Below are positions 8,043-19,135 of a stretch of DNA of 64,000 nt, piece by piece (within the stretch, counting starts at the first letter, position 1; every line of letters starts with the position of its first letter). The notes beneath the pieces were generated by a model. That model saw only the letters and a list, made by a program, of their open reading frames with translations, was not told the DNA's origin and searched no databases. The translations under genes and the position numbers were made by a program. The stretch is from Rossellomorea marisflavi (GTDB lineage Bacteria; Bacillota; Bacilli; Bacillales; Bacillaceae_B). Location of the stretch: NCBI RefSeq assembly GCF_001274775.1, contig NZ_LGUE01000005.1:166343-230342 (forward strand), read 5' to 3'.

Positions 8043-10025
8043 GTGAAAGATCAATTCGAGCTAAAGTCTAAATACAAACCTGAAGGGGACCAGCCCCTGG
8101 CAATCAAGAAGCTGGTAGAGGGCATCAAGGAAGGCAAACGCCACCAGACGCTCCTCGGGGCGACGGGGACGGGAAAGACGTTCACCGTTTCCAATGTCAT
8201 CAAGGAAGTGGAGAAGCCCACTCTTATCATTGCCCACAACAAAACGCTGGCCGGACAGCTCTACAGCGAGTTCAAGGAATTCTTTCCCGACAATGCCGTA
8301 GAGTACTTCGTAAGTTACTACGATTACTACCAGCCGGAGGCATATGTCCCTCAGACCGATACGTTCATCGAGAAGGATGCGAGCATCAATGATGAGATCG
8401 ATAAGCTTCGCCACTCTGCCACCTCCGCACTGTTTGAACGGAAGGATGTCATTATCATCGCAAGTGTATCCTGTATCTACGGGTTGGGTAATCCGGAAGA
8501 ATACAGGGAGCTTGTCCTATCTCTGAGAGTCGGGATGGAAATCGAACGTAATCAGCTTTTGAGAAAGCTTGTGGATATACAATATGAACGAAATGATATA
8601 GACTTTCAGCGCGGAACATTCAGGGTCCGCGGTGACGTGGTGGAAATCTTCCCGGCATCACGGGATGAACACTGCATGAGGGTCGAGTTTTTCGGTGATG
8701 AAATCGACCGGATCCGTGAAGTCGATGCCCTTACGGGTGAGATCATGGGCGACCGCGATCATGTCGCGATCTTTCCGGCTTCCCACTTCGTTACCCGTGA
8801 AGAGAAGATGAAGGTGGCCATTGAAAACATCGAGAAGGAGCTTGAAGAACAGCTCAAAATCATGAGGGAGGATGATAAGCTCCTCGAGGCCCAGCGTCTG
8901 GAGCAGCGGACCCGCTATGATCTTGAGATGATGAGGGAGATGGGCTTCTGTTCGGGAATCGAGAACTACTCCCGTCATCTTACGCTGAGACCACCGGGCT
9001 CTACCCCTTACACCCTTATGGATTATTTCCCTGAAGACTTCCTCATCGTCATCGATGAGTCCCATGTGACGCTTCCACAGGTGCGCGGGATGTTCAACGG
9101 GGACCAGGCGCGGAAGAAAGTGCTCGTGGATCATGGATTCCGCTTGCCATCCGCCATGGATAACCGTCCGTTGAAGTTCGATGAGTTCGAAGGGAAGACG
9201 AATCAGCTTCTATACGTGTCGGCGACGCCGGGTCCTTACGAGCTTGAGCACAGTCCGGAGATGGTTGAGCAAATCATCCGTCCGACGGGGCTTCTTGACC
9301 CGATTATTGAAGTCCGGCCCATCGAGGGGCAGATCGATGACCTTATCGGGGAGATCAATGAGCGCGTGGAGAAGGACGAACGTGTCCTTGTCACCACCCT
9401 CACCAAGAAGATGTCCGAGGACCTAAGTGCTTATCTGAAGGAGATCGGCATCAAGGTCCAGTACCTGCATTCTGAAATCAAGACCCTGGAGAGGATCGAG
9501 ATCATCCGTGACCTCCGCCTCGGAAAATATGATGTCCTCATCGGCATCAACCTCCTGAGGGAGGGGCTGGACATACCGGAAGTGTCCTTGGTGACCATAC
9601 TCGACGCTGATAAAGAAGGCTTCCTCCGTTCCGAACGATCTTTGATCCAAACCATCGGACGTGCGGCCCGTAACAGCGAAGGGAAGGTCATCATGTACGC
9701 AGACAAGATGACCGATTCCATGGAGAAGGCGATCAGCGAGACGAAGCGCCGCCGGGAAATCCAGGAAGAATACAACGAGAAGCACGGCGTTACCCCGACG
9801 ACGATCCAGAAGGAGATCCGGGATGCCATCAAGGCCACTCGCGAAGTGGAGGAAACAGAGGAGATGGACGGAGGTCGCACGAATGTGTCGAAACTGTCCA
9901 AACCGGAGAGACAAAAACTTATTGCCAGCCTAGAAGGGGAAATGAAAGAAGCGGCCAAAGCCCTCGATTTCGAACGGGCAGCCCAGCTTCGCGATACCAT
10001 TCTCGAGCTGAAAGCGGAAGGATGA
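8043..10025 (+). CDS. uvrB: Excinuclease ABC subunit UvrB
   Basis: The 660-residue DNA-damage-verifying helicase-like subunit of nucleotide excision repair. Walker A is GATGTGKT with K45, as in characterised UvrB. The beta-hairpin region [12 protein letters not shown] inserts next to the lesion. DESHVTLPQ carries the Walker B, and QTIGRAARN is helicase motif VI. A C-terminal UVR motif (about 620-656, [13 protein letters not shown]) binds UvrC. The GTG at 8043 has AGGAGG seven bases upstream; an upstream in-frame ATG would add 28 unrelated residues and was rejected. It is SOS-regulated through the LexA box and co-transcribed with uvrA. Confidence 0.98.
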   Translation: MKDQFELKSKYKPEGDQPLAIKKLVEGIKEGKRHQTLLGATGTGKTFTVSNVIKEVEKPTLIIAHNKTLAGQLYSEFKEFFPDNAVEYFVSYYDYYQPEAYVPQTDTFIEKDASINDEIDKLRHSATSALFERKDVIIIASVSCIYGLGNPEEYRELVLSLRVGMEIERNQLLRKLVDIQYERNDIDFQRGTFRVRGDVVEIFPASRDEHCMRVEFFGDEIDRIREVDALTGEIMGDRDHVAIFPASHFVTREEKMKVAIENIEKELEEQLKIMREDDKLLEAQRLEQRTRYDLEMMREMGFCSGIENYSRHLTLRPPGSTPYTLMDYFPEDFLIVIDESHVTLPQVRGMFNGDQARKKVLVDHGFRLPSAMDNRPLKFDEFEGKTNQLLYVSATPGPYELEHSPEMVEQIIRPTGLLDPIIEVRPIEGQIDDLIGEINERVEKDERVLVTTLTKKMSEDLSAYLKEIGIKVQYLHSEIKTLERIEIIRDLRLGKYDVLIGINLLREGLDIPEVSLVTILDADKEGFLRSERSLIQTIGRAARNSEGKVIMYADKMTDSMEKAISETKRRREIQEEYNEKHGVTPTTIQKEIRDAIKATREVEETEEMDGGRTNVSKLSKPERQKLIASLEGEMKEAAKALDFERAAQLRDTILELKAEG

Positions 10026-10032
10026 ACGACTT

Positions 10033-12906
10033 ATGGCGCAGGAAAATATTATCGTACAAGGAGCTCGCGCTCATAACCTTAAAAATATTGATATCACCAT
10101 CCCGAGGGATAAGCTGGTCGTACTGACCGGCCTTTCGGGTTCAGGGAAATCATCCCTTGCCTTCGACACGATCTACGCGGAAGGTCAAAGGCGTTACGTG
10201 GAGTCCCTTTCTGCCTATGCAAGGCAATTCCTCGGACAAATGGATAAGCCTGATGTGGACGCCATCGAAGGATTGTCACCGGCAATTTCCATAGACCAGA
10301 AGACGACGAGCCGGAATCCACGTTCCACGGTTGGGACCGTAACAGAGATCTATGATTATCTCCGTCTGCTATTTGCACGGGTCGGAAAGCCGATCTGTCC
10401 GAATCATGGGATCGAAATCACGTCTCAGACGATCGAACAGATGGTGGATCGCATCCTTGAGTATCCGGAACGCACAAAACTTCAGGTGCTTGCGCCCGTA
10501 GTATCGGGCCGGAAGGGAACTCATGCGAAGACCCTTGAGGATATCAAGAAGCAGGGGTATGTAAGGGTGCGGATCGATGGAGAGGTGGAAGACCTCGGCG
10601 AGGAAATCACCCTAGAGAAAAATAAAAAACACACCATCGAAGTCATCATTGACCGCGTCGTAGTAAAAGAAGGCGTGGCTGCACGACTATCGGACTCCCT
10701 TGAATCAGCACTGCGCCTAGCAGGTGGTCAGGTGATCATCGATGTGATCGGGGAAGAGGAGCTCCTGTTCAGCGAGCATCATGCATGCCCGTACTGCGGC
10801 TTCTCCATCTCGGAGCTCGAACCTAGGATGTTCTCCTTCAACAGTCCGTTCGGTGCATGCCCGACATGTGACGGTCTTGGAACGAAACTCGAAGTCGATA
10901 AAGAGCTTGTGATCCCGAACTGGGATAAGACCCTTGATGAGCATGCCATCGCCCCGTGGGAGCCGACGAGCTCACAGTATTACCCTTCCTTGTTGAAGGC
11001 GGTTTGTGATCACTACGGGATCCCTATGGATGTGCCGGTGAAGAACCTGCCGAAGCATGATATGGACAAAATCCTTCACGGTAGCGGAAAAGACGAAATC
11101 TATTTCCGCTATGAGAATGATTTCGGTCAAGTCAGAGAGAATTATCTCCGATTTGAAGGCGTCATGGCGAACGTGGAGAGACGCTACCGTGAGACAAGCT
11201 CCGATTACGTAAGGGAACAGATGGAGAAATACATGGCTACCCAAAATTGTCCGAGCTGCGATGGACACAGGCTGAAGGAAGAGTCCCTCGCCGTGAAGGT
11301 CGATTCCCTTCATATCGGGCAGGTAACGGCCTTCTCCATCCAGGAAGCAGATCAATTCTTTGATGCCCTGGAACTTTCGGACAAAGATATGCAGATCGCC
11401 AGGCTGATCCTGAGGGAAATCCGCGAACGCCTCGGTTTCCTCGTGAACGTAGGACTTGATTATCTGACCCTCAGTCGTGCCGCCGGTACACTGTCGGGCG
11501 GGGAAGCACAGAGGATCCGACTCGCGACCCAGATCGGTTCGCGACTGACAGGTGTGCTCTACATCCTTGATGAGCCGTCAATCGGACTTCATCAGCGCGA
11601 TAATGACCGCCTCATCGATACCCTCAAGAATATGAGGGATATCGGGAACACCCTCATCGTCGTCGAGCATGATGAAGATACGATGATGGCAGCGGACTAT
11701 CTTGTCGATATCGGTCCTGGCGCAGGGAAACACGGAGGAGAGGTCATTTCGGCAGGAACCCCTCAAGAGGTCATGGATGATGAAAAATCCTTGACCGGAC
11801 AATATCTATCCGGGAAGAAGTTCATCCCGCTCCCGCAGGAAAGACGAAAGCCGGACGGCCGTTATCTTGAGATCCTCGGAGCGAAGCAGAACAACTTGAA
11901 TAACGTAAAAGTGAAGCTGCCCCTCGGCCTGTTCATGGCGGTGACGGGCGTCTCGGGTTCAGGTAAGAGTACCCTTATCAACGAGATCCTTCATAAGTCC
12001 CTTGCCCAGAAGCTTCATAACGCCAAGTCGAAGCCTGGGACTCATAAGGAAATCAAGGGGATCGAGCATCTCGATAAGGTCATCGACATCGACCAATCCC
12101 CGATCGGCCGTACGCCCCGGTCGAATCCGGCGACCTATACAGGGGTCTTCGATGATATCCGTGACGTATTCGCCACCACGAATGAAGCGAAGGTACGCGG
12201 ATATAAAAAAGGCCGTTTCAGCTTCAACGTGAAGGGCGGCCGCTGTGAAGCATGCCGTGGTGACGGAATCATCAAGATCGAGATGCATTTCCTTCCTGAT
12301 GTATACGTCCCATGTGAGGTTTGTCACGGGAAACGCTATAACCGTGAAACCCTTGAAGTGAAATACAAGGATAAAAACATCGCCGATGTCCTTGAGATGA
12401 CGGTGGAAGACTCCCTGCAGTTCTTCGAAAACATTCCGAAGATCAGAAGGAAGCTTCAAACCATCTATGATGTCGGCCTCGGATACATCACCCTCGGGCA
12501 GCCTGCCACGACCCTTTCCGGAGGGGAGGCGCAGCGCGTGAAGCTTGCATCCGAGCTTCATCGCCGTTCGACGGGCCGCTCCCTATATATCCTCGACGAG
12601 CCGACGACAGGCTTGCATGTGGATGATATTTCGCGTCTCCTCGTCGTCCTTCAGCGTCTTGTGGAGAACGGGGATACGGTCCTCGTCATCGAGCATAATC
12701 TCGATGTCATCAAAGCAGCCGATTACCTCGTCGACCTTGGTCCCGAAGGTGGAGATAAAGGAGGCGCGATCGTAGCCACCGGAACTCCCGAGAAGGTAGC
12801 TGAAGCGAAGGGGTCGTATACAGGTAAATACCTGAAGCCGGTCCTAGAGCGTGAGCGCGAACGGATGAAAAGGAAAGTCAGGGAAAAAGAAGGCGTGACG
12901 AACTGA
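10033..12906 (+). CDS. uvrA: Excinuclease ABC subunit UvrA
   Basis: The 957-residue damage-recognition ATPase of nucleotide excision repair. There are two ABC modules: Walker A motifs GLSGSGKS (33-40) and GVSGSGKS (639-646), signature motifs LSGGEAQR in both halves, and Walker B strings [12 protein letters not shown] and [12 protein letters not shown]. Zinc-finger cysteines are seen as CPYC...CPTC and CEAC...CEVC. It starts seven bases after uvrB, with its ribosome binding site in the uvrB stop region, and ends in a strong terminator. Confidence 0.98.
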   Translation: MAQENIIVQGARAHNLKNIDITIPRDKLVVLTGLSGSGKSSLAFDTIYAEGQRRYVESLSAYARQFLGQMDKPDVDAIEGLSPAISIDQKTTSRNPRSTVGTVTEIYDYLRLLFARVGKPICPNHGIEITSQTIEQMVDRILEYPERTKLQVLAPVVSGRKGTHAKTLEDIKKQGYVRVRIDGEVEDLGEEITLEKNKKHTIEVIIDRVVVKEGVAARLSDSLESALRLAGGQVIIDVIGEEELLFSEHHACPYCGFSISELEPRMFSFNSPFGACPTCDGLGTKLEVDKELVIPNWDKTLDEHAIAPWEPTSSQYYPSLLKAVCDHYGIPMDVPVKNLPKHDMDKILHGSGKDEIYFRYENDFGQVRENYLRFEGVMANVERRYRETSSDYVREQMEKYMATQNCPSCDGHRLKEESLAVKVDSLHIGQVTAFSIQEADQFFDALELSDKDMQIARLILREIRERLGFLVNVGLDYLTLSRAAGTLSGGEAQRIRLATQIGSRLTGVLYILDEPSIGLHQRDNDRLIDTLKNMRDIGNTLIVVEHDEDTMMAADYLVDIGPGAGKHGGEVISAGTPQEVMDDEKSLTGQYLSGKKFIPLPQERRKPDGRYLEILGAKQNNLNNVKVKLPLGLFMAVTGVSGSGKSTLINEILHKSLAQKLHNAKSKPGTHKEIKGIEHLDKVIDIDQSPIGRTPRSNPATYTGVFDDIRDVFATTNEAKVRGYKKGRFSFNVKGGRCEACRGDGIIKIEMHFLPDVYVPCEVCHGKRYNRETLEVKYKDKNIADVLEMTVEDSLQFFENIPKIRRKLQTIYDVGLGYITLGQPATTLSGGEAQRVKLASELHRRSTGRSLYILDEPTTGLHVDDISRLLVVLQRLVENGDTVLVIEHNLDVIKAADYLVDLGPEGGDKGGAIVATGTPEKVAEAKGSYTGKYLKPVLERERERMKRKVREKEGVTN

Positions 12907-12910
12907 TTGA

Positions 12911-12943
12911 AACGGAGGTGCCCCGGGCGCCTCCGTTTTATTA
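12911..12943 (+). terminator. Terminator of uvrBA
   Basis: AACGGAGG(T)GCCC pairs with GGGCGCCTCCGTT and is followed by TTATT. Confidence 0.85.
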
Positions 12944-12989
12944 TGTTGTCAGGAGGGTAAGGGACAGTGAAGAACATTTTTTAAAGGAA

Positions 12990-13015
12990 TGAAACCTTTG
13001 GGCGCTTTAAACGTA
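12990..13015 (+). promoter_or_regulatory. SigW-type (ECF) promoter of yvlBCD
   Basis: TGAAAC (12990-12995), a 16-base spacer and CGTA (13012-13015) match the SigW consensus exactly. The downstream genes are orthologues of the B. subtilis yvl operon, a known SigW target induced by cell-envelope stress. Confidence 0.85.
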
Positions 13016-13116
13016 CATACTATAGAAGCAATGAATGACGGATCAGGTATAACTTTGCGTGATCGGTTATATTCATGATAGTACTCAGATAATCTGAAAA
13101 TGGGAGTTGAACGGGT

Positions 13117-14256
13117 ATGAATGAAGAGCGTAAACGGATTTTGGATATGTTGGAGAACGGAACGATTTCTGCTCAGGAAGCCGTGGCCCTTTTGGAAGCA
13201 TTGGATAAGAAACCTGAAGAACCGAAACCGAAGGAGAAAAGCTTCGTGGACGAATTCGTTTCGATTTTTCAGGATCCGGACGATCAGCCCAAACAAAAGT
13301 CGACATCATCCGGTTCGTCCAATTCCAAGGATAAAGTCGTTGATTTCATGAATACAGCCCTCAATAAGATAAAGAACTTTGATTTCGATTTCCAGTTGAG
13401 TCAATCGGTTGAAGTGTCCCATGTATTCCAGCAGCCTGAAGTATCCTTTGATAAGATCGATATCGATGTGGCGAACGGCAAGGTCGAGATTCATCCATGG
13501 AGTGGCGCGGAGGTCCGGGTGGAATGCGATGCAAAGGTATACCGGACCGAGGACCGGGAAGAAGGCCTCAAGCAATTCCATGATACGTCCTCCTTCTCCA
13601 TAGAAGGTGATACCCTGTACTTTGGCACCCAGTCCAAATGGATGAAAGTGAATGCGAAATTCTATGTGCCTGAACATCAGTACAAAAAAATCTCCGTCCG
13701 TTTGTTTAACGGCGGTCTGAATGCAAATGACCTCGAAGTGGAAGACCTGAAAGCGAAGGCGGCGAACGGCAAGATCATCGTCGATGGGTTGAGAGCTAAA
13801 AGGGCCAATGTGGAAACATCAAACGGGGCCATCACCCTTACCCGCGTCTCTGCCGAGCATGTGGAAGCAGAATCCATCAACGGGAAGGTCCTCGTTGAAG
13901 GTGATATCCTTCATACGGATGCCCAGTCCTTGAATGGGAACATCGTCTGCTCCTTGACGGGGGACAAAGCCGATACCGTCCATGCGAAGACCGTGACGGG
14001 AAGCGTCGACTTCTACGTACCGGAAAACATCAACATCTCAGGTGAGGCGAAATCGAATCTCGGTGGTTTCAAAATGGAACTTGAGGGTATCGATGTATTG
14101 GAAGAAAAAAATGAAGTGGTGCAGAAATCGATCCGCTTCTCACGTAAAACAGCCTCTCCGGATAAGCTTCATCTCTTTGCTGAAACAAAAACCGGTTCCG
14201 TGCTCATAAAAAAGTACGAATCGAAGAATGTTAATAGCAACAAAGAGACGAACTAG
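13117..14256 (+). CDS. yvlB: DUF4097 beta-solenoid protein with SHOCT-like N terminus (YvlB)
   Basis: A 379-residue protein. The N-terminal 35 residues (RKRILDMLENGTISAQEAVALLEAL) form a SHOCT-like helical module. A charged linker follows, and from about residue 110 on there are repeated beta-strand units of the DUF4097 type (IDVANGKVEIH, AANGKIIVDGL, TSNGAITLTRV, SINGKVLVEGD, SLNGNIVCSL). There is no signal peptide. It heads a SigW-type envelope-stress operon with a PspC protein and a membrane protein, so a role at the membrane is plausible but unproven. Confidence 0.88.
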   Translation: MNEERKRILDMLENGTISAQEAVALLEALDKKPEEPKPKEKSFVDEFVSIFQDPDDQPKQKSTSSGSSNSKDKVVDFMNTALNKIKNFDFDFQLSQSVEVSHVFQQPEVSFDKIDIDVANGKVEIHPWSGAEVRVECDAKVYRTEDREEGLKQFHDTSSFSIEGDTLYFGTQSKWMKVNAKFYVPEHQYKKISVRLFNGGLNANDLEVEDLKAKAANGKIIVDGLRAKRANVETSNGAITLTRVSAEHVEAESINGKVLVEGDILHTDAQSLNGNIVCSLTGDKADTVHAKTVTGSVDFYVPENINISGEAKSNLGGFKMELEGIDVLEEKNEVVQKSIRFSRKTASPDKLHLFAETKTGSVLIKKYESKNVNSNKETN

Positions 14257-14271
14257 AAAGAGGGTATCATC

Positions 14272-14475
14272 ATGAAGAAAACATTGGCACGAACAAGGTC
14301 TGATAGAAAGCTGGCAGGAGTGCTCGGGGGCTTATCAAGGACGGTGGGGATCGACCCCATCATCCTGAGGGTCGCCTTCATCCTGCTGCTGATCCCGACG
14401 GGCTTCTTCCCCCTAGTCGTGGTATATGCCCTACTTGCCTTTGTGCTGCCGAATGAGGAGGATTCCATCAGATAA
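14272..14475 (+). CDS. yvlC: PspC-domain protein (YvlC)
   Basis: A 67-residue PspC-domain membrane protein: a basic N terminus (RTRSDRKLAGVLGGLSR) followed by one long hydrophobic hairpin ending in LLAFVLPNEE. PspC-type proteins are linked to the phage-shock/envelope-stress response. AGAGGG lies upstream of the ATG, and the stop codon overlaps the yvlD start (TAATG). Confidence 0.9.
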   Translation: MKKTLARTRSDRKLAGVLGGLSRTVGIDPIILRVAFILLLIPTGFFPLVVVYALLAFVLPNEEDSIR

Positions 14476-14831
14476 TGAGGTGGATTATAGGTATACTTAT
14501 CAATGCGGTCATATTTATAGCGTTAGCCGGCTTTTTTGAAGGATTCCAGGTGACGGGGATCGGAGCCGCCATTTTAGCGAGCATCATCCTATCATTCCTG
14601 AATGTGCTTGTCAGGCCGATCCTGATCATCCTGACGCTGCCGGTTACGATTCTTTCCCTCGGTTTATTCCTGTTTGTCATCAATGCCATCACCTTGATGC
14701 TCACGGATAAAATCATGGGGAGCAGCTTTGAGATTTCAGGATTCGGAATGGCCTTCTTGGCGAGCATCATCTTATCCGCGTGCAACCTGATCATCCAAAA
14801 AGCGATATTCGAACCGAAACGAAAAGCATAA
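14475..14831 (+). CDS. yvlD: Phage holin family 4-type membrane protein (YvlD)
   Basis: A 118-residue protein with four hydrophobic segments and the family pattern IGAAILASIILSFLNVLVRPILIILTLP (motif spread over residues 32-60). It matches YvlD of the superfamily IV mobile-element/holin-like group in sequence style, length and position. It is translationally coupled to yvlC and ends in a terminator. The function is unknown; a role in envelope stress is inferred from the SigW promoter. Confidence 0.88.
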   Translation: MRWIIGILINAVIFIALAGFFEGFQVTGIGAAILASIILSFLNVLVRPILIILTLPVTILSLGLFLFVINAITLMLTDKIMGSSFEISGFGMAFLASIILSACNLIIQKAIFEPKRKA

Positions 14832-14835
14832 GAGA

Positions 14836-14872
14836 GTGGCCCGTGCCGTCATCAGGCATGGGCCGCTTTTTT
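14836..14872 (+). terminator. Terminator of yvlBCD
   Basis: GTGGCCCGTGCC pairs fully (with wobbles) with GGCATGGGCCGC and is followed by six T. Confidence 0.9.
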
Positions 14873-14954
14873 GCGTGCTTACCATTACCTTGCGCTTTTC
14901 CACATAATTGCTAAAATAGGTTAGAGGTACAGCAAGTTGAAGGAGGAGTAAAGA

Positions 14955-15893
14955 GTGGCAAAAGTGCGCACGAAAGACATCATGGATAAGTTCCATCTTG
15001 AGCTTGTCGGTGGAGAAGAAGGATTACATAGACCGATTACGATGAGTGATATATCAAGACCCGGCCTTGAGATTGCCGGTTATTTCGACTATTATCCTGC
15101 AGAGCGGATTCAGCTCCTTGGGAAGACGGAGATCACGTTCCTTGACTTGCTTGACGACGCAGAGCGGAAAAGAAGGCTTGAATCCCTCTGTACCGATATC
15201 ACACCCGGCATCATCATTTCACGGGAGCTTGAGGTGCCACCTGATTTGATTGACGCGGCCAATCGGTATGACGTGCCGGTCATGAGGTCACCGATGAAGA
15301 CGACGAGATTTTCTTCGCATCTCACGAATTATCTGGAAAGCAAGCTTGCGCCAACGACGGCGATCCACGGTGTCCTTGTGGATATCTATGGCGTCGGTGT
15401 ACTCATCACCGGTAAAAGCGGCGTCGGTAAAAGTGAAACGGCCCTTGAGCTTGTGAAACGCGGACACCGCCTTGTAGCCGATGACTGTGTGGAAATCAGG
15501 CAGGAAGACATGGATACCCTCATCGGGAATTCCCCTGATCTCATTGAACACCTCCTTGAGATCCGCGGTCTTGGCATCATCAATGTCATGACCTTGTTCG
15601 GTGCGGGGGCCGTGAGAAGTCATAAGCGCATCACCCTTTGCATCAATCTCGAGCTTTGGGATAAAGCGAAGCAATATGACCGCCTTGGTCTCGACGAAGA
15701 GAAAATGAAAATCATCGACACGGAAATCACAAAGCTGACGGTCCCTGTGCGACCAGGACGAAATCTGGCCGTCATCATCGAAGTGGCCGCCATGAACTTC
15801 CGTCTGAAGAGGATGGGTGTGAACGCAGCCGAACAATTCACCAATCGTTTGTCAGATGTCATCGAAGACGGCGACCATGACGACATGGATTGA
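14955..15893 (+). CDS. hprK: HPr kinase/phosphorylase
   Basis: A 312-residue bifunctional enzyme that phosphorylates and dephosphorylates Ser46 of HPr and Crh, the key signal for CcpA-dependent carbon catabolite repression. The N-terminal domain is followed by the C-terminal kinase domain. Its P-loop is GKSGVGKSE (153-161), and the HPrK signature [10 protein letters not shown] follows near residues 200-210. The GTG at 14955 has AGGAGG nine bases upstream. It is first in the conserved hprK-lgt-yvoD-ppaX-yvoF operon. Its second substrate Crh is also encoded in this window (37451). Confidence 0.97.
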   Translation: MAKVRTKDIMDKFHLELVGGEEGLHRPITMSDISRPGLEIAGYFDYYPAERIQLLGKTEITFLDLLDDAERKRRLESLCTDITPGIIISRELEVPPDLIDAANRYDVPVMRSPMKTTRFSSHLTNYLESKLAPTTAIHGVLVDIYGVGVLITGKSGVGKSETALELVKRGHRLVADDCVEIRQEDMDTLIGNSPDLIEHLLEIRGLGIINVMTLFGAGAVRSHKRITLCINLELWDKAKQYDRLGLDEEKMKIIDTEITKLTVPVRPGRNLAVIIEVAAMNFRLKRMGVNAAEQFTNRLSDVIEDGDHDDMD

Positions 15894-15932
15894 AAAACCG
15901 GGTCACGGGCCCGCTGATGAAGGAGAAGAATT

Positions 15933-16766
15933 ATGAACGAGACAATCACGCCGATCGATCCCATCGCCTTTCAACTCGGTCCCATTTCGGTCCACTGGTA
16001 TGGGGTCATCATAGGCCTTGGCATCGCCCTCGGAATGTATATGGTCATCCGTGAAAGCAAGCGCCAGGGACTGCATCCAGATACATTCATCGACCTGCTC
16101 GTATGGGCAATCCCGATTGCCATCATCTCTGCTCGCATTTACTATGTAGCTTTCGAATGGAACAACTATTATGCCGATCATCCAGAGGATATCATCAAAA
16201 TCTGGAATGGTGGGATCGCCATCCACGGAGCCCTGATCGGCTCGGTGCTAACGACCATCATTTTTGCCAAGATAAAGGGGCTTTCCTTCTGGAAGCTCAC
16301 CGATATCGCGGCTCCGAGTTTGATCGTCGGCCAGGCAATCGGACGCTGGGGGAATTTCATCAATCAGGAAGCCCACGGCCGGGAAGTTTCACGTCAGTTC
16401 CTTGAGAATCTGCATCTGCCGAGATTCATCATTGATCAAATGTACATCGACGGAGCATACTATCATCCTACATTCTTGTATGAATCACTCTGGAATGTGG
16501 TCGTCCTCATCCTACTCTTGATTATCCGCCGGAAGGTGAAATCATTGAGAAGGGGAGAATTGTTCCTTACATATGTCATCGGATACTCCATCGGACGCTT
16601 CTTCGTGGAAGGCATGCGGACCGATAGTCTGATGCTCGGAGACTTCAGGTTTGCACAGGTCATATCCGTCGCACTGATCGTTGCCGCCATCGTGACGATG
16701 ATCTATAGAAGGAAAACGGGCCTCGCGAACCAGTACTACGAGGAAAAAGAGAACGCCAAAAGCTAA
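15933..16766 (+). CDS. lgt: Prolipoprotein diacylglyceryl transferase
   Basis: A 277-residue membrane enzyme that transfers diacylglycerol from phosphatidylglycerol to the lipobox cysteine of prolipoproteins. Seven membrane segments are expected. The Lgt signature is seen in [17 protein letters not shown], and the HPTFLYES motif and periplasm-facing arginines ([16 protein letters not shown]) are also typical. AAGGAG precedes the ATG. It is the second gene of the hprK operon. Confidence 0.97.
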   Translation: MNETITPIDPIAFQLGPISVHWYGVIIGLGIALGMYMVIRESKRQGLHPDTFIDLLVWAIPIAIISARIYYVAFEWNNYYADHPEDIIKIWNGGIAIHGALIGSVLTTIIFAKIKGLSFWKLTDIAAPSLIVGQAIGRWGNFINQEAHGREVSRQFLENLHLPRFIIDQMYIDGAYYHPTFLYESLWNVVVLILLLIIRRKVKSLRRGELFLTYVIGYSIGRFFVEGMRTDSLMLGDFRFAQVISVALIVAAIVTMIYRRKTGLANQYYEEKENAKS

Positions 16767-16779
16767 AGGGGGAGACAGC

Positions 16780-17742
16780 ATGCTCGGATCGATCAGAACG
16801 GGGGGGCTCGTCGGCTTGAAAACGACCTGGTCCCTTGGGAAGGTGATTTTCCCGATCACGCTTCTCGTCTTCATTCTGCAATACACTCCTGTCCTTCCGT
16901 GGGTCATGGACAGGATTGCCCCATTCATGAAAATCCTCGGCCTTTCCGGGGATGCTGCCATTCCGTTGGTACTTGGGAATTTCCTCAACCTCTACGCAGG
17001 TATCGGGGGAATCCTCTCTTTGGACCTGACGGTGAAGGAAGTGTTCATCATCGCCGTCATGCTGTCTTTCTCCCATAATCTATTCATCGAGTCCACTGTG
17101 GCTTCGAAGGTCGGCGTGAAGATCTGGCTGATTCTGATTGTCAGGATCGGCCTTGCCCTCCTGTCTGCCATTGTCATCAATCTTGTATGGGATGGTGGCG
17201 CAGAGCTTGCCCAGTACGGGATGATGCCTGCGGAGCAGGCTGACCCACATGGATGGGGACAAATCATCCTTCTTGGACTTCAGAAAGCGGGTTATGGGGT
17301 GATTCAGCTTGCCATCATCGTCATTCCCCTCATGATGATCATCCAGATCATGAAGGACCTGAAGTGGATGGACGTCTTCTCCAGATGGATGGCCCCTATC
17401 ACCCACGCCCTCGGTATGAATGCCAATACGTCGTCCACCATGGTGACGGGTCTGGTCGTGGGTCTTGCCTACGGGGCTGGGGTCATGATCCAGGCAGTCA
17501 AAGAAGAAGGTGTAAGCAAGCGGGATGTGACCCTTGCCTTCATCTTCTTGGTTGCCTGCCATGCCGTGGTAGAAGATACCTTGATCTTCATCCCGCTTGG
17601 AATCCCGGTGTGGCCGCTTTTGGCCATACGACTCACCACGGCCATCCTGCTGACGGTGACAATCGCCTACTTCTGGCGGAAAGTCGATGTGAAGAAAGAA
17701 AAGGAGCGTCAATATGAGGAAGATTACAACCATACTGTTTGA
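16780..17742 (+). CDS. yvoD: Nucleoside recognition (Gate) domain membrane protein, YvoD-like
   Basis: A 320-residue polytopic membrane protein with two Gate-type modules (about 45-150 and 175-300). It has glycine-rich helices such as LGNFLNLYAGIGG and GLVVGLAYGAGVMI. The substrate is unknown; the family resembles SpmA/SpmB and nucleoside transporter gates. It is placed as in B. subtilis between lgt and ppaX, and its 3' end overlaps ppaX by 29 bases. Confidence 0.85.
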   Translation: MLGSIRTGGLVGLKTTWSLGKVIFPITLLVFILQYTPVLPWVMDRIAPFMKILGLSGDAAIPLVLGNFLNLYAGIGGILSLDLTVKEVFIIAVMLSFSHNLFIESTVASKVGVKIWLILIVRIGLALLSAIVINLVWDGGAELAQYGMMPAEQADPHGWGQIILLGLQKAGYGVIQLAIIVIPLMMIIQIMKDLKWMDVFSRWMAPITHALGMNANTSSTMVTGLVVGLAYGAGVMIQAVKEEGVSKRDVTLAFIFLVACHAVVEDTLIFIPLGIPVWPLLAIRLTTAILLTVTIAYFWRKVDVKKEKERQYEEDYNHTV

Positions 17743-18361
17743 TCTGGACGGAACACTGATCGATACAAACGAACTGATCATTTCTTCGTTCCTCCACACC
17801 TTGAACCACTTTTACCCGGGTGACTATGATCGCGAAAGTGTCCTCCCGTTCATGGGGCCGCCCCTTAAAGAATCATTCGGAAAATTGAATCCGGATCAAT
17901 GTGATGAGATGTGTGCCCACTACCGGGAGCACAACCGGGCGAACCACGATGAGCTCGTCAAGGAGTTCGAAGGGGTCACGGAAACGATCGAAACCCTTCA
18001 TGAACAGGGCTACAAGCTTGCCATCGTCTCCACAAAGTCACGTATGATGGTCATTCGCGGCCTGGAGCTCATGGGGCTGAAACCATACTTCGATGTGATC
18101 ATCAGCCTTGATGAAGTGGAGCATCCGAAGCCGAATCCGGAACCTGTCCAAAAAGCATTGGAAGCGCTCGGATCCACACCTGAGGAAGCGCTCATGGTCG
18201 GTGACAACCATCATGATATCCTTGGTGGGCGGAACGCAGGAACGTTGTCTGCAGGGGTGGCTTGGAGTGCAAAGGGAAAAGCCCATCTCGAGCAGTATGA
18301 ACCAGACTTCATGCTCGATACGATGCAGGACATCCTGACGATCGTAGGGGCTGAGGGATGA
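17714..18361 (+). CDS. ppaX: Pyrophosphatase PpaX (HAD family)
   Basis: A 215-residue HAD hydrolase. Motif I is LFDLDGTLIDT (residues 8-18), motif II is VSTKS, and motif III/IV is KPNPEPV...MVGDNHHDI. In B. subtilis PpaX hydrolyses the pyrophosphate released when HprK dephosphorylates P-Ser-HPr by phosphorolysis. This explains its conserved linkage with hprK. It overlaps both neighbours, so it is tightly coupled. Confidence 0.94.
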   Translation: MRKITTILFDLDGTLIDTNELIISSFLHTLNHFYPGDYDRESVLPFMGPPLKESFGKLNPDQCDEMCAHYREHNRANHDELVKEFEGVTETIETLHEQGYKLAIVSTKSRMMVIRGLELMGLKPYFDVIISLDEVEHPKPNPEPVQKALEALGSTPEEALMVGDNHHDILGGRNAGTLSAGVAWSAKGKAHLEQYEPDFMLDTMQDILTIVGAEG

Positions 18362-18903
18362 GACGGACGACAAGGTACCCGGTCGAGGGAGCGAACTCCC
18401 TATGGCATGTGTACAAAACCGTCCCCTTCGCCAAGGTGGTGAAGAACTTCCTTGTCATCCAGGCAGGGCGCTACACCCCGTTTCTCGGCTTGAAGAACTG
18501 GCTCTACCGCACGTTCCTCAAAATGGAGATCGGGGAGCAGACGTCTTTCGCCCTGATGGTCATGCTGGACGTCATGTTTCCGGAGAAGATCTCCGTCGGC
18601 CGGAATACGGTCATCGGCTATAACACGACCATCCTTGCCCACGAGTACTTGATCAAGGAGTACCGGCTGGGGAACGTCGAGATCGGTTCGGAGGTCATGA
18701 TCGGAGCAAACACGACGATCCTTCCCGGTGTCAGCATCGGTGATGGGGCCATCGTATCTGCCGGAACCCTCGTGCATAAAGATGTGCCACCTGGTGCCTT
18801 CGTAGGAGGGAACCCCATGCGCATCATCTACACAAAAGAAGAACTCGCCGATCGCTGGAATGACGACGAGATTTATGGAACCGCCAAAACCGGAAGGGAC
18901 TGA
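18358..18903 (+). CDS. yvoF: Hexapeptide-repeat acyltransferase, YvoF-like
   Basis: A 181-residue left-handed beta-helix acyltransferase with hexapeptide repeats (ISVGRNTVIGYNTTILA, VEIGSEVMIGANTTILPG, VSIGDGAIVSAGTLV) and the usual C-terminal GGNPMRII. The acyl acceptor is unknown. It overlaps ppaX by ATGA and is the last gene of the operon; its terminator begins inside the gene. Confidence 0.88.
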   Translation: MRRTTRYPVEGANSLWHVYKTVPFAKVVKNFLVIQAGRYTPFLGLKNWLYRTFLKMEIGEQTSFALMVMLDVMFPEKISVGRNTVIGYNTTILAHEYLIKEYRLGNVEIGSEVMIGANTTILPGVSIGDGAIVSAGTLVHKDVPPGAFVGGNPMRIIYTKEELADRWNDDEIYGTAKTGRD

Positions 18904-18922
18904 TGTCCTTTCCGTTTTTTTT
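18889..18922 (+). terminator. Terminator of the hprK operon
   Basis: CGGAAGGGAC pairs with GTCCTTTCCG around TGAT and is followed by eight T. Confidence 0.92.
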
Positions 18923-19106
18923 GAATTGGTGTGGATAAGGGGATCCTGTATAGGATTGGATGTCCGGAGCCGATAGAAAGAGTAGGGTGTATTTTGATGA
19001 AGTGAAATACGGTCATCTGTTTTGGAGAGAATGGGAGTATTGAATTCCCGTTCCTTTCAAGTATAGGTGGTCATGTCATTCCTCGCAGGAATCAGCTTCA
19101 AATCGG
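18923..19106 (+). other. Non-coding leader region upstream of hisZ
   Basis: No gene is seen. Two small inverted repeats are present: GTATTT/AAATAC (18989-19010) and ATTCCT-CGC-AGGAAT (19078-19092). The latter lies 15 bases before the -35 of the his promoter and is a possible operator. There is no T-box signature (no GGTGGNACCGCG block). Confidence 0.4.
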
Positions 19107-19135
19107 TTGACGGAATCAAAAAGAAGCGCTACACT
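19107..19135 (+). promoter_or_regulatory. SigA promoter of the his operon
   Basis: TTGACG, 17 bases, TACACT. The 5' leader before hisZ would be about 90 nt. Confidence 0.75.
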
